A DNA stretch of 64,000 nucleotides from positions 16,439 through 80,438 of the forward strand of contig NZ_JAKCFB010000040.1 of assembly GCF_024198235.1 (NCBI RefSeq), read 5' to 3'. The DNA comes from Myxococcus dinghuensis (lineage in GTDB: Bacteria; Myxococcota; Myxococcia; Myxococcales; Myxococcaceae). Numbering within the stretch: the first letter of the stretch is position 1; each line of letters begins with the position of its first letter. The notes beneath the pieces are model-generated. The model searched no databases and was not told the origin of the DNA. It was given only the letters and a program-made list of their open reading frames with translations. Below are positions 8,513 to 16,725 of this stretch, piece by piece. The translations under genes were made by a program, and so were the position numbers.

Positions 8513-9289
8513 ATGCCCACTCCGAAGCAGCGCGGCTCGAAGACAAGGCAACTCAGCACCGGGACCCTCACCGCGGAGTCCCTCCCGTCCCTGCTGAAGC
8601 AAACCCTCCGAGGGAAGTTCGCGAAGTCGAGCACGCTCCGCGCGGCGAAGCGCTTCATCGAGGAGCGCCTCGCGGGAGCACGCGCCGACAGCGACATCCT
8701 CCACCACACGGGCCGACTCGTCCTCGACGAGCTCACCACAGGCCGGAAGCCTCGCATCGGCCTCCTCGTCGTCGAGGGTGACCTCGTCGTGAAGGGGCGT
8801 TACGAGGACTCGCTCGACCCCGAGTCCGTCGTGGTCGTCACGGGCTCCCTGCGCGCGGGGGACGTCATCACGCGCGGCTTCCTCGAGGTTCACGGGGACC
8901 TGGTCGCCGAGCGCTCCATCCTCTTCCTCGACAACGAGGCCTGCACCGAGGTCTTCGGGAGCGTCCGCGCCCCCTTCGTCTACACGAACTCCCACGCGGT
9001 GAAGGTCCACGGCGGCGTGAAGGCGCGACTCGTCACCGGCGACGGGAAGTACATCCGGAGCCAGGAGAAGCACACCTTCATCGAGGAGACGGAGACCGAA
9101 GTCCGAGACCGCCTCTCGCCCAAGCTGCTGAAGCGCTTCGCCGACGAGATGTTCGAGGCCGAGGAAGGCGAGGAGGTCGACCCGGACGAACCGTGGATCG
9201 ACGCCCTCGACACGGAGAAGCTCGTCGCCTTCGTCCGGCGTGGCCAGTCCGCGCTCGCGCAGCCGCCACCGAGCCGACGTCGGAAGTAG
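8513..9289 (+). CDS. Conserved hypothetical protein with bactofilin-like repeat stretch
   Basis: Protein of 258 residues from the ATG at 8513, where GC-rich codon use begins. An upstream extension to 8324 is open but has atypical codons. The middle (about 70-170) alternates short hydrophobic strands with glycine turns (LLVVEGDLVVKGRY, VVVVTGSLRAGDV, LEVHGDLVAERSI, VKVHGGVKARL). This resembles the right-handed beta-helix pattern of polymer-forming bactofilin-like proteins. The tail is acidic (EAEEGEEVDPDEPW), then basic. No signal peptide is seen, so it is probably cytoplasmic. The repeat pattern is visible; calling it a cytoskeletal polymer is only a suggestion. Confidence 0.6.
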   Translation: MPTPKQRGSKTRQLSTGTLTAESLPSLLKQTLRGKFAKSSTLRAAKRFIEERLAGARADSDILHHTGRLVLDELTTGRKPRIGLLVVEGDLVVKGRYEDSLDPESVVVVTGSLRAGDVITRGFLEVHGDLVAERSILFLDNEACTEVFGSVRAPFVYTNSHAVKVHGGVKARLVTGDGKYIRSQEKHTFIEETETEVRDRLSPKLLKRFADEMFEAEEGEEVDPDEPWIDALDTEKLVAFVRRGQSALAQPPPSRRRK

Positions 9290-9427
9290 CCAGGGCAACG
9301 CCACTGTGCCTCCGAGTACGACACGAGCAACACAGTGACGGATGTCGCTCCTGAGTCAGGTGAGTCGCGGTAACCTCAGGCCGAACGATGTCTCCGTCCC
9401 GAGACCTCCATCGACCCGAGCTTGCCC

Positions 9428-10399
9428 ATGCGCCGTCTGCTCCTCTCCGCCTTCCTCGCGCTGTCCTTCACTGCCTGCTCCGATGACGACGACCCCACGC
9501 CCCCCTCCGGCAACACGGATGCGGGGGTGGACGCGGGCACGGATGGCGGCACGACGGACTCCGGCACGGAGGACGGCGGCTCCACGGACGGGGGCACCGG
9601 TGACGGCGGCTCCGACGGTGGCACCAGCACCGGCAGCTCCGGGGGCTCCGGCAAGCTGCCCTGCGACAGCACCGGCACCGTCACGCAGAACAACCAGACC
9701 TATACCTACTGCGTCGCCAAGGTCGCCGGCACCGAGCTGAAGCTCGTCGAGCCGCGCGTGGGCATCATCGCCTCGCCCATGCACCTGGCCATCTACCTGC
9801 ACGGCGACGGCGCGCGCGCGCACACCGGCAACACCGCCCCGCGCCTCCAGGCGCCGTGGGCCTTCGAAAACCAGACGCTCTACATCTCCGCCCTCGCCCC
9901 CAACAAGTGCGCGTGGTGGACCAAGCCCTCCGTCACCAACTGCGCCGTCGAGGGCACCGCCGCCGACCGCGACCTCGACGGCGACAACGCCAAGGCGCTC
10001 GTCGAAATCATCGACACCGTCCGCAAGCGCTGGGACATCATCGACGAGCCCATCCTCTTCGGCGGCTCCTCGGGCGGCTCCGTCTTCCTCACCGCCAGCT
10101 TCCTGCCCCGCTACGGGGACCGCTACCGCGGCGTCTACGCGCTCGGCTGCGGCGGCGAGGCCCCCTGGGCCGACAAGCTCGAGTGGGACAGCACCAACCC
10201 CGCCCTGCGCGGCAGCACCCGCCTCTTCTACACCTTCGGTGACCAGGACGAGTACATCACCGACATCCGCGCCAGCATCACCGCCTTCCGCGCCTACGCG
10301 TTCCCCCTCACCGAGAGCGTCATCGCCGGCGCCGCCCACTGCGCCTTCGACCACATCGGCGGCGTGAAGGACATCTGGGCCGCGGAGCTCGCCAAGTAG
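9428..10399 (+). CDS. Exported lipoprotein esterase, alpha/beta hydrolase fold
   Basis: Lipoprotein hydrolase, 323 residues. The signal peptide ends LSFTAC and the lipidated Cys is followed by four aspartates. A roughly 55-residue Asp/Gly/Thr/Ser-rich linker precedes the enzyme, a style common in myxobacterial surface lipoproteins. The catalytic domain shows the oxyanion region YLHGDGA, the nucleophile elbow LFGGSSGGSVF (GxSxG), an acidic candidate in FGDQDEY and a C-terminal histidine in AAHCAFDHIG. This arrangement fits the PHB-depolymerase/feruloyl-esterase-like group. The ATG at 9428 is preferred over the in-frame TTG two codons upstream. It converges on the ABC importer operon across a strong hairpin. 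Confidence 0.85.
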   Translation: MRRLLLSAFLALSFTACSDDDDPTPPSGNTDAGVDAGTDGGTTDSGTEDGGSTDGGTGDGGSDGGTSTGSSGGSGKLPCDSTGTVTQNNQTYTYCVAKVAGTELKLVEPRVGIIASPMHLAIYLHGDGARAHTGNTAPRLQAPWAFENQTLYISALAPNKCAWWTKPSVTNCAVEGTAADRDLDGDNAKALVEIIDTVRKRWDIIDEPILFGGSSGGSVFLTASFLPRYGDRYRGVYALGCGGEAPWADKLEWDSTNPALRGSTRLFYTFGDQDEYITDIRASITAFRAYAFPLTESVIAGAAHCAFDHIGGVKDIWAAELAK

Positions 10400-10415
10400 C
10401 TCGACGCCCCCCCCA

Positions 10416-10449
10416 CGCCGGGCCTCGCCTCCACGCGCCAGGCCCGGCG
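10416..10449. terminator. Bidirectional hairpin between convergent esterase and ABC permease genes
   Basis: Perfect 10-bp stem CGCCGGGCCT / AGGCCCGGCG with a 14-nt loop, centred between the two stop codons. There is no clear T-tract on either strand, so termination efficiency is uncertain. Confidence 0.6.
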
Positions 10450-10468
10450 GCGTCACCGCGCCCGGCAA

Positions 10469-11278
10469 CTACTCCTTCACCGCGCCCGCCGTCAGCCCGG
10501 ACACGACGCGCCGCTGGAACAGCAGCGTGAGCGCCACCAGCGGCAGCGTCGCCACCACGGAGGCCGCGGCAATCTCCCCCCACGGCTCGCGGTACTCGCT
10601 GGCGAACAGGCTGATGGCCACCGGCACCGTGCGCTTCTCCGGCGTGGTGAGGAACGTCAGCGCGTAGAGGAACTCGTTCCACGAGAAGATGAAGACCAGG
10701 ATGGCCGTCGTCGCCAGCCCCGGCGCCGCCAGCGGCAACAACACCCGCCGGAACGCCTGGAACGGCGTGCAGCCATCCACCCGCGCCGCCCGATACAGCT
10801 CGTCCGGGAGCTGGCGGAAGAACGACGTCAGCACCCACAGCGTCAACGGCAACGCGAACGTCGTGTACGGCAGCGCCAGCCCCACCAGGCTGTCCCGCAG
10901 CCCCACCGCGCGCAGGATGAGGTACAGCGGGCTCACCGTGGCGATGGGCGGGAACATGCTCACCCCCAGCGCCGCGCCCAACAACACACCCCGCCCCCGG
11001 AACTCCAGCTTCGCCAGCGCGAACGCCGCCGCCGCGCCCACCGTGAGACAGAACACCGTCGTCAGCGCCGCCACCCCCAACGAGTTCGCCACCACGCGCA
11101 GGAAGGGCCGCCCCCACAGCACGCTCGCGTAGCTCTCCAGCGTCAGGTGCGTCGGCCACGGCCGCGTCAGCTCGCCGTCCGGCCACAGGCTCGTCAGCAC
11201 CTGCCACAGGAACGGCCCCAGGAAGAACGTCAGGAAGGCCACCACCGCCAGCGCCGTCCCCAGGCCCCCGCGCCTCAT
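10469..11278 (-). CDS. ABC sugar importer, inner-membrane permease (MalG-like)
   Basis: Second permease of a carbohydrate ABC importer, 269 residues, with about six hydrophobic segments. The cytoplasmic EAA loop that docks the ATPase reads DELYRAARVDGCTPFQAF then RRVLLPLAAP (about residues 165-195). The start codon overlaps the stop of the upstream permease gene (ATGA), so the two are translationally coupled. It is the last gene of a three-gene operon (binding protein, MalF-like, MalG-like). No ATP-binding subunit gene is present on either side, so a shared ATPase encoded elsewhere, as with MsmX or UgpC types, is expected. The substrate cannot be told from the sequence. Confidence 0.92.
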   Translation of the reverse strand: MRRGGLGTALAVVAFLTFFLGPFLWQVLTSLWPDGELTRPWPTHLTLESYASVLWGRPFLRVVANSLGVAALTTVFCLTVGAAAAFALAKLEFRGRGVLLGAALGVSMFPPIATVSPLYLILRAVGLRDSLVGLALPYTTFALPLTLWVLTSFFRQLPDELYRAARVDGCTPFQAFRRVLLPLAAPGLATTAILVFIFSWNEFLYALTFLTTPEKRTVPVAISLFASEYREPWGEIAAASVVATLPLVALTLLFQRRVVSGLTAGAVKE

Positions 11279-12153
11279 CGCCCCTCCTCCGCGCGCCCCA
11301 AGAGCCGCAGCCACACCACCGCCAGCACCACCACACACGCGAACGTCGCCACCGACAGCGCGCTCCCGTACCCGAAGTCCCCCGAGCGCATCAGCGTCTT
11401 GTACGCGTAGATGCTCAAGGTCTCCGTGGTGTTCGCCGGCCCGCCCTCCGTCAGCACGTAGATGGCGTCGAACACGCGGAACGCATCCAGCGAGCGGAAC
11501 AGCAACGCCAGCAGCAGCGCCGGCTTCAACAACGGCAAGGTGATGGACCGGAACGTCCGCCACGACGACGCCCCATCCACCCGCGCCGCCTTGTAGAGGT
11601 CCTCCGGAATCCCCTGCAGCCCCGCCAGCACCAGCAACGCCACGAAGGGCGTCGTCTTCCACACGTCCACCAGGATGGCCGCGTGCAGCGCGTACCCGGG
11701 CGCGCCCAGCCAGTTGATGTCCTGCCCACCCAACAACCGGTTGATGAGCCCGGAGTCCGGATTGAACATCCACGCCCACAGCCGCGCGCTCACCACCGTG
11801 GGAATCGCCCACGGCACCAGCACCGCCGCGCGCAACAGGCCCCGCCCCGGGAACGCCCGCTGGAGCAGCAGCGCGAGCGGCACCGCCAGCACCAGCTCCA
11901 CCGTCACCGCCACGACCGTGAAGTACGCCGTGTTCCCCAGCGCCGACCAGAACCGCGCGTCCCCCGACAGGTACGCGAAGTTCCCCAGCCCGATGAAGCG
12001 CCGCTCGCCGAACACCAGGATGAACCGGTGCAGGCTCAGCCACACCGCCGCGAGGATGGGATAGAGCGCCACCGCCGCGAGCACCAACACCGAGGGCGCC
12101 ACCAGCCAGTACGCCTGCCGCCGCTCCCGCTCCAGCGAGCCCCGCGCGCTCAC
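11275..12153 (-). CDS. ABC sugar importer, inner-membrane permease (MalF-like)
   Basis: First permease of the importer, 292 residues. The GTG start at 12153 overlaps the TGA of the binding-protein gene (GTGA), which fixes the start. Six hydrophobic segments begin at YWLVAPSVLVLAAVALYPIL. The EAA loop is EDLYKAARVDGASSWRTF then RSITLPLLKP. A TEGGPANTTETLSIYAYK segment is characteristic of the MalF/UgpA/LacF group. It pairs with the following MalG-like permease to form the transmembrane channel. Confidence 0.93.
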   Translation of the reverse strand: MSARGSLERERRQAYWLVAPSVLVLAAVALYPILAAVWLSLHRFILVFGERRFIGLGNFAYLSGDARFWSALGNTAYFTVVAVTVELVLAVPLALLLQRAFPGRGLLRAAVLVPWAIPTVVSARLWAWMFNPDSGLINRLLGGQDINWLGAPGYALHAAILVDVWKTTPFVALLVLAGLQGIPEDLYKAARVDGASSWRTFRSITLPLLKPALLLALLFRSLDAFRVFDAIYVLTEGGPANTTETLSIYAYKTLMRSGDFGYGSALSVATFACVVVLAVVWLRLLGRAEEGR

Positions 12154-13430
12154 TCGGCCTCCCCCGTCAGGTGGTCCACCTGCCGCTGCGCCCGCCGCAG
12201 CGCCTCCTCCGGCGTGCGCAGCCCCGCCACCGCCGCGGAGAACTCGCTCTGCAACACGTCCGAGATGAGGTTGTAGTACGGCGTCACCGGCCGCGGCCGC
12301 GCGCGCTCCACCAGCTCCCGCAGCCCCGCGATGAAGGGCGCCCCCTCCTTCAACCGCGAGTCCTCGTACAGCGCCGTCCTCGGCGGGTTGCGCGCGTAGT
12401 GCAGCGCCAGCACCCGGTTCGCCTCCGGCGACGTCAGGTGCGCGATGAGCTTCTCCGCCAACCGCCGCCGCTCCGGCGACACATGCGCGTTCACCGCCAA
12501 CTGCCACCCCCCCAATGCGCCGGACCCCGGCTCGCCATCCACCGTGGGCAGCGGGGCGATGCCCACCTTCCCGCGGATGGGCGAGTCCTCCTTCTGCGCC
12601 TCGGCCCACGCATACGGCCAGTTGCGCATGAACACCGCGCGCCCCTGCTGGAACACGCGCCGCGCCTCCTCCTCGGAGAAGCCCGTCACCGTCCCCGGCG
12701 ACACGCCCTCCGCGATGAGCCCCCGCAGGTACGTGAGCGCCTCGCGCGCGGGCTTCGTGTCCAGCAACACCCGCCCGCCCTCCATCGCCTCGCCGCCGTG
12801 CCCCCACAGCGCCTCGTACACGTTGCAGCTCAGCCCCTCGTACTGCCGCCCCTGCCACACGTAGCCCTGCAGCCCGGGCTCGCGCTCGCGCGCCTCACGG
12901 GCGAAGCGCTCCAGCTCCGCGTACGTGCGCGGCGCCCGCGGCACCAGGTCCGTGCGGTAGTAGAGAATCCCCACGTCCAGGTACCAGGGCACCGCGTACG
13001 TGCGGCCCTCCACCACGACGGCCTCCACCGGCCCCGGCAGGAACTCCTCGCGCAGCCGCGCGGGCGGGAACGCCTCCGACAGGTCGGCAATCCAACCCGC
13101 GCGCGCGAACTCCGGCACCCACACCACGTCCACCACCAGCACGTCGAAGTCCCGCGCCCGCCCCTCCAGCGACGTGAGGAAGAACTGGTGCGCCAGGTCC
13201 GACGCGTTCGGCAACGCCTCCGTCACCAGCTCCACGCCCGGGTTCGCCTGCTCGAAGCGCGACAGCAGTTCGTGGAACGGCCCCGGCGGCCCCCACAACG
13301 GCTGATACTTCAGCACCAGCCGCGTCCGCCCTCCGGCCGCGCCCCGCGTCTCGTCCGACCCACGGCGACAGCCCGATTGCAGTCCCACGACGAGCGCCAG
13401 CGCGAGGACGGGGACGAGCGAGCGAGCCAT
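12150..13430 (-). CDS. ABC sugar importer, substrate-binding lipoprotein
   Basis: Extracellular solute-binding protein, family 1, 426 residues. The signal peptide LVPVLALALVVGLQSGC ends in a lipobox. The mature part has features of carbohydrate binders: a KYQPLWGPPGPFHELLSRFE opening, FDVLVVDVVWVPEFARAGWI, the YAVPWYLDVGILYYRTDL hinge segment, and a late NWPYAWAEAQ plus LGGWQLAVNAH. The ATG at 13430 is preferred over an in-frame GTG at 13460 because it begins the signal peptide cleanly. It is the first gene of the importer operon. No regulator is adjacent. Confidence 0.9.
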   Translation of the reverse strand: MARSLVPVLALALVVGLQSGCRRGSDETRGAAGGRTRLVLKYQPLWGPPGPFHELLSRFEQANPGVELVTEALPNASDLAHQFFLTSLEGRARDFDVLVVDVVWVPEFARAGWIADLSEAFPPARLREEFLPGPVEAVVVEGRTYAVPWYLDVGILYYRTDLVPRAPRTYAELERFAREAREREPGLQGYVWQGRQYEGLSCNVYEALWGHGGEAMEGGRVLLDTKPAREALTYLRGLIAEGVSPGTVTGFSEEEARRVFQQGRAVFMRNWPYAWAEAQKEDSPIRGKVGIAPLPTVDGEPGSGALGGWQLAVNAHVSPERRRLAEKLIAHLTSPEANRVLALHYARNPPRTALYEDSRLKEGAPFIAGLRELVERARPRPVTPYYNLISDVLQSEFSAAVAGLRTPEEALRRAQRQVDHLTGEAE

Positions 13431-13629
13431 GCGCCGCCCATGACTCCAACCCGGTGACACACCGTCAAGGCACGCGCCACGCCACGGTTCTCACCCCAAC
13501 ACCCGTGCCGGGGATGTCACGCGCGACACACGCACTCCGAGCATGAGCGCAGCGCGCGTCCAGCAATTCGTGTGCATCTGGAGAAAAACGTCCCTCTGGA
13601 ACTCCATGTCTCAAGACGCGCGCGCATGT

Positions 13630-13659
13630 TTGCGTTCTCCCCCGGGACGCGCCTTATCC
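13630..13659 (+). promoter_or_regulatory. Candidate sigma70-type promoter for STAS-like gene 1
   Basis: TTGCGT and TTATCC separated by 18 bp, ending 31 nt before the ATG at 13691, which itself has a GGGGAG Shine-Dalgarno. This is a match by eye only. Confidence 0.3.
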
Positions 13660-13690
13660 TTCCACCTGTACATCCGGTGGGGGAGAACAC

Positions 13691-14113
13691 ATGGCAGAGC
13701 AAACCCGGGAGTGGAAGTTCAACGCGCACCGCGCCCGCATCGAATCGTCGGACATCGCCATCGCGAACTTCGAAGGGCCCATCAGCCTGGAGGACGCGAA
13801 GCGGACCACGGAGGTCTACGGCGAGCTGTTCAACGCCATCGGCGGCCCCTACTACCTCATCGCGGACATCGGCAAGTCGCAGATCGAAGCCAACGGACGC
13901 CGTCACCTGTCCGAGCACTGCCGCCCGGAGTGGTTCCGCGGCCTCGTCTACGTCGGCGCCGACATCGTCCAGCAGACCTTCGGCAAGGCCATCTCCCTGG
14001 CCATGCTCTTCACCGGCAAGGCCTCCTTCGAGACCACCTTCGTGAAGACGATGGAAGAGGCCCACGTCTGGGTCCAGAAGAACCGCGCCAAGAGCCAGCG
14101 CAAGGCCGGCTGA
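13691..14113 (+). CDS. STAS/SpoIIAA-like domain protein, paralogue 1
   Basis: Small soluble protein, 140 residues, made of a single STAS/SEC14-like (SpoIIAA-like) fold. It has the sequence GPYYLIADIGKSQ in the third strand region, then WFRGLVYVGADIVQQTFGKAISL and FVKTMEEAHVWV. These patterns are shared almost strand for strand with the next gene. No signal peptide or membrane segment is present. STAS-type domains in this group bind small ligands or act in protein partner switching, but no kinase or phosphatase partner lies alongside. A clear GGGGAG ribosome site fixes the start. The function is unknown. Confidence 0.8.
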   Translation: MAEQTREWKFNAHRARIESSDIAIANFEGPISLEDAKRTTEVYGELFNAIGGPYYLIADIGKSQIEANGRRHLSEHCRPEWFRGLVYVGADIVQQTFGKAISLAMLFTGKASFETTFVKTMEEAHVWVQKNRAKSQRKAG

Positions 14114-14277
14114 CGCGCCTCCACACTCCATTCCGGCGGTGGGTGGCATCCGCGACCTGCCCCCTGTCCGACAGAACCCTGGGCGAGCAGCAAGTCCGGC
14201 TTTGATTGTGAACGCTGGATTCTCGCCCCACGGTGCCGCCGAGCGGTATGCTCGGGGTGTCAGCCGAAGGGAGTGCC

Positions 14278-14688
14278 ATGCAGCAACAGGAATGGAAGAT
14301 CGGTTCGCATCACATCCGCTTCGAGCCGCCGGACGTGGCGGTCGCCGTGTTCACCGGGCCATTGACCCTGGAGGACATGAAGCGGACGGTGGAAATCTAC
14401 GGGCAGATGGCGAAGAACGGCCCGTACTACCTCATCGCGGACATCGGCGGTTCACAGCTCCACGCCGAGGCGCGGCGCTACCTGTCGGACAATACGCGCG
14501 CGGACTGGTTCCACGGCTGCGTGTATGTGGGCGCGGACCTGGTCCAGCAGACCTTCGGCAAGGTCATCTCGCTGGGGCTGTTCCTCTCCGGCAAGACGGA
14601 GTTCAAGACGGAGTTCGTGAAGACGCTCGAGGACGCCCGCGTCTGGGTGGACACGCAGCGCCGCGCGAACGTCCGCAAGAGCGGCTGA
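14278..14688 (+). CDS. STAS/SpoIIAA-like domain protein, paralogue 2
   Basis: Protein of 136 residues, paralogous to the gene 165 bp upstream. Both share GPYYLIADIG, WF-G-VYVGAD-VQQTFGK-ISL and a C-terminal FVKT-E-A-VWV segment, so a local tandem duplication is the likely origin. The ATG at 14278 follows GGGAGTGCC. An upstream in-frame start at 14233 lacks one. It could be co-transcribed with paralogue 1, although the 164-bp gap leaves room for its own promoter. There is no membrane segment. The role is unknown. Confidence 0.8.
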   Translation: MQQQEWKIGSHHIRFEPPDVAVAVFTGPLTLEDMKRTVEIYGQMAKNGPYYLIADIGGSQLHAEARRYLSDNTRADWFHGCVYVGADLVQQTFGKVISLGLFLSGKTEFKTEFVKTLEDARVWVDTQRRANVRKSG

Positions 14689-15117
14689 CGTCCCCACCCC
14701 CGCCGTTCACGCACACCCACAGCCTCCGTCCCCGGGGGCTGTTTCCCCGCCGCGCCAATCCCTCCCGTCGAGCGTCGCCTACCCTCGCGACGCACCGGGA
14801 GGCCGCCGGGTGAACACCCGCACACCCTCCAGTCCGGGTTTCGAAACCCAGCCGTGAATGGCCAACACTCCCCTCCTGCGTGGGTTTGCGCCACCACTGC
14901 ATTCTCACAATATTCCCACAGACCAGTTTCATCGAAAAAATACCCCCACACTGGCCATAAAGCATGAATTTAGGGTATAGCCCGTGATTCTGGAGCACTT
15001 TCCGCCCGGGTCTCCGTCGAGTCCGGCTCCAGCACTGGCCGTAGCCCATGTCACATCCCCAACCCGTGTTTGAGCGGTGAGGCGGGGGGCCCACGGCTCG
15101 AGCCGACGAGTGATTCC
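14689..15117. other. Intergenic region upstream of the P450 gene, with direct repeats and a palindrome
   Basis: About 430 bp without a gene. It contains a 14-bp perfect palindrome GGGTTTCGAAACCC (14836-14849) and an A/T-rich core around 14890-14980. It also holds an 18-bp imperfect direct repeat, CACTGGCCATAAAGCATG at 14949-14966 and CACTGGCCGTAGCCCATG at 15033-15050, 84 bp apart. These are plausible regulator sites for the P450 promoter; no regulator gene is adjacent. Confidence 0.4.
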
Positions 15118-16422
15118 ATGCCCGTGACGGTTCAGAAGCAGGAAGAGACTGGCGTTCCGGCGCACGCGCCGGCGTCGCGATGCCCGCATCTGGGGGCGCA
15201 GTACAACCCCTTCGTGGGGCCGCACGTCGACAACCCCCATCCCTTCTTCGAGCGGCTGCGGCGGGAGGAGCCGGTGACGTTCAGTCCCATGCTGGGCATG
15301 TGGCTGGTGAGCCGGCACGACGACATCACCCGCGTGCTGCGCGAGCCGCAGCGCTTCTCCAGCCGGGACATGCTGTCGAGCGGGACGCGGCTGACGGACG
15401 AGGCGCGGGACATCCTCGCGCAGGGGTTCTCGCTGGACCACATCCTGCTGGGCATGGACCCGCCGGACCACACGCGGCTGCGGCGGCTGATGAACCGGGG
15501 ATTCACGCCCCAGCGCATCGCCAGCGCGGCGCCGCTCATCGAGCGCAAGGCGCGGGAGCTGGTGGGGCGCTTCGCGCAGCGGGGACACGCGGACCTGCTG
15601 GAGGAGCTGGCCTACCCGCTGCCGGTGCACGTCATCCTCGGGGTCATGGGCGTGCCCGAGGAGGACACCTGGAACATCAAGCGCTGGAGCGCGGACTGGC
15701 AGGCGCTCACCTTCGAGCACGTGCCCCCGGAGAAGCAGCCGGAGATGGCCCGCGGGGTCCTCGCGCTGCAGCGCTACTGCGTCGACCTCATCGAGGAGCG
15801 CCGCCGCCACCCGCGCGAGGACCTCACCAGCCACCTCATCGAGACGACGCCCGAGGGCGACACCATGTCCCTGCACGAGCTGGTCATGGCCATTGGCGCG
15901 TCCATGCTCTCCGCCGGCCACGAGTCCACCACGTCGCTGATGGCCAACACGTGGAAGCTCGCGATGGAGCACGGCCTGTGGAAGCGGCTGCGCGAGGACC
16001 GCGCGCTCGTGCCCAAGTTCATCGAGGAGGGCAGCCGCTGGGACTCCGTGCAGCACGCGATGATCCGCACCACGACGGAGGACGTGGAGCTGGGCGGCGT
16101 GCTGCTGCCCGAGGGCGCCCGGCTGCTGCTCCTCTACGGCGCCGCCAACCGCGACGAGTCGCTCTGCCCACATGCCCACAAGCTGGACCTGGACCGCGAC
16201 AAGGTGCCCCCGCACCTCACCTACGGCCGGGGCACCCACTTCTGCCTGGGCGCCCCCCTGGCCCGGCTCCAGGTGCAGCTCACCACGAACATCCTGCTCG
16301 ACCACCTGGAGGCCCCCCGGCTCGTGCCCGGCCAGGACTTCGGCATCTGGCAGAGCATCGTCCTGCGCCAGATGAAGCACCTGAAGGTCGAGTGGACCCC
16401 CTCCACCGCGGCCACGCCGTAG
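15118..16422 (+). CDS. Cytochrome P450
   Basis: Soluble bacterial-type heme monooxygenase, 434 residues. The I-helix oxygen-binding motif is AGHESTTS (about residue 265-272). The K-helix ExxR is in EEGSRWDS. The heme-binding loop is YGRGTHFCLGAPLARLQ, with the thiolate Cys inside the usual FGxGxHxCxG pattern except for Tyr in place of the leading Phe. The upstream DPPDHTRLRRLMNRGFTP is the typical C-helix region. No ferredoxin or reductase gene is adjacent, so electrons must come from elsewhere. The substrate is unknown; closeness to a desaturase hints at lipids but this is weak. A hairpin follows the stop codon. Confidence 0.95.
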   Translation: MPVTVQKQEETGVPAHAPASRCPHLGAQYNPFVGPHVDNPHPFFERLRREEPVTFSPMLGMWLVSRHDDITRVLREPQRFSSRDMLSSGTRLTDEARDILAQGFSLDHILLGMDPPDHTRLRRLMNRGFTPQRIASAAPLIERKARELVGRFAQRGHADLLEELAYPLPVHVILGVMGVPEEDTWNIKRWSADWQALTFEHVPPEKQPEMARGVLALQRYCVDLIEERRRHPREDLTSHLIETTPEGDTMSLHELVMAIGASMLSAGHESTTSLMANTWKLAMEHGLWKRLREDRALVPKFIEEGSRWDSVQHAMIRTTTEDVELGGVLLPEGARLLLLYGAANRDESLCPHAHKLDLDRDKVPPHLTYGRGTHFCLGAPLARLQVQLTTNILLDHLEAPRLVPGQDFGIWQSIVLRQMKHLKVEWTPSTAATP

Positions 16423-16448
16423 CCCCCACCAGGCCCGCAGCCGTCCCC

Positions 16449-16482
16449 AAGGCCCTGTGAGCGCCTCGCGCTCCAGGGCCTT
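16449..16482 (+). terminator. Hairpin downstream of P450 gene
   Basis: Arms AAGGCCCTG / CAGGGCCTT (9 bp) continue into an inner GAGCG / CGCTC stem with a one-base bulge and 5-nt loop. It lies 27 nt after the stop. It is followed by CCTCCTG rather than a T-tract, so it is probably a terminator but imperfect. Confidence 0.5.
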
Positions 16483-16567
16483 CCTCCTGTCCGCACCTCG
16501 ACGCCTGGGCACCCTGTCTGTCCGCTGGCGTGCGGTCTCCTCCCACCCCACTGGCGGCAAAGTACAG

Positions 16568-16602
16568 GGTCAATGCAAACCCACATGGGGTTTTCATTGA
16601 CC
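16568..16602. promoter_or_regulatory. Large dyad upstream of the desaturase gene
   Basis: Inverted repeat with 15-bp arms, GGTCAATGCAAACCC and GGGTTTTCATTGACC, pairing at 14 of 15 positions around a 5-nt centre ACATG. It ends about 124 bp before the desaturase ATG. Its AT-rich sequence differs from neighbouring GC hairpins and there is no T-tract, so an operator for a dimeric regulator is more likely than a terminator. Confidence 0.5.
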
Positions 16603-16725
16603 TGACTTCCCGCCTTCACTCTGTAGTGCGTACGTTCCAGAAAGAAAATTCTTGCTAGACTGCCCGCAATTACGGGAAAGAGTCTGGGAATACCCTGCTT
16701 GTCAGTGAATGCGGAAGGAGCACCC

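Noticed and set aside
14836..14849. tRNA T-arm-like GGGTTTCGAAACCC
   Set aside because: The surrounding sequence does not form a cloverleaf and lacks acceptor and anticodon stems; it is treated as a palindrome.
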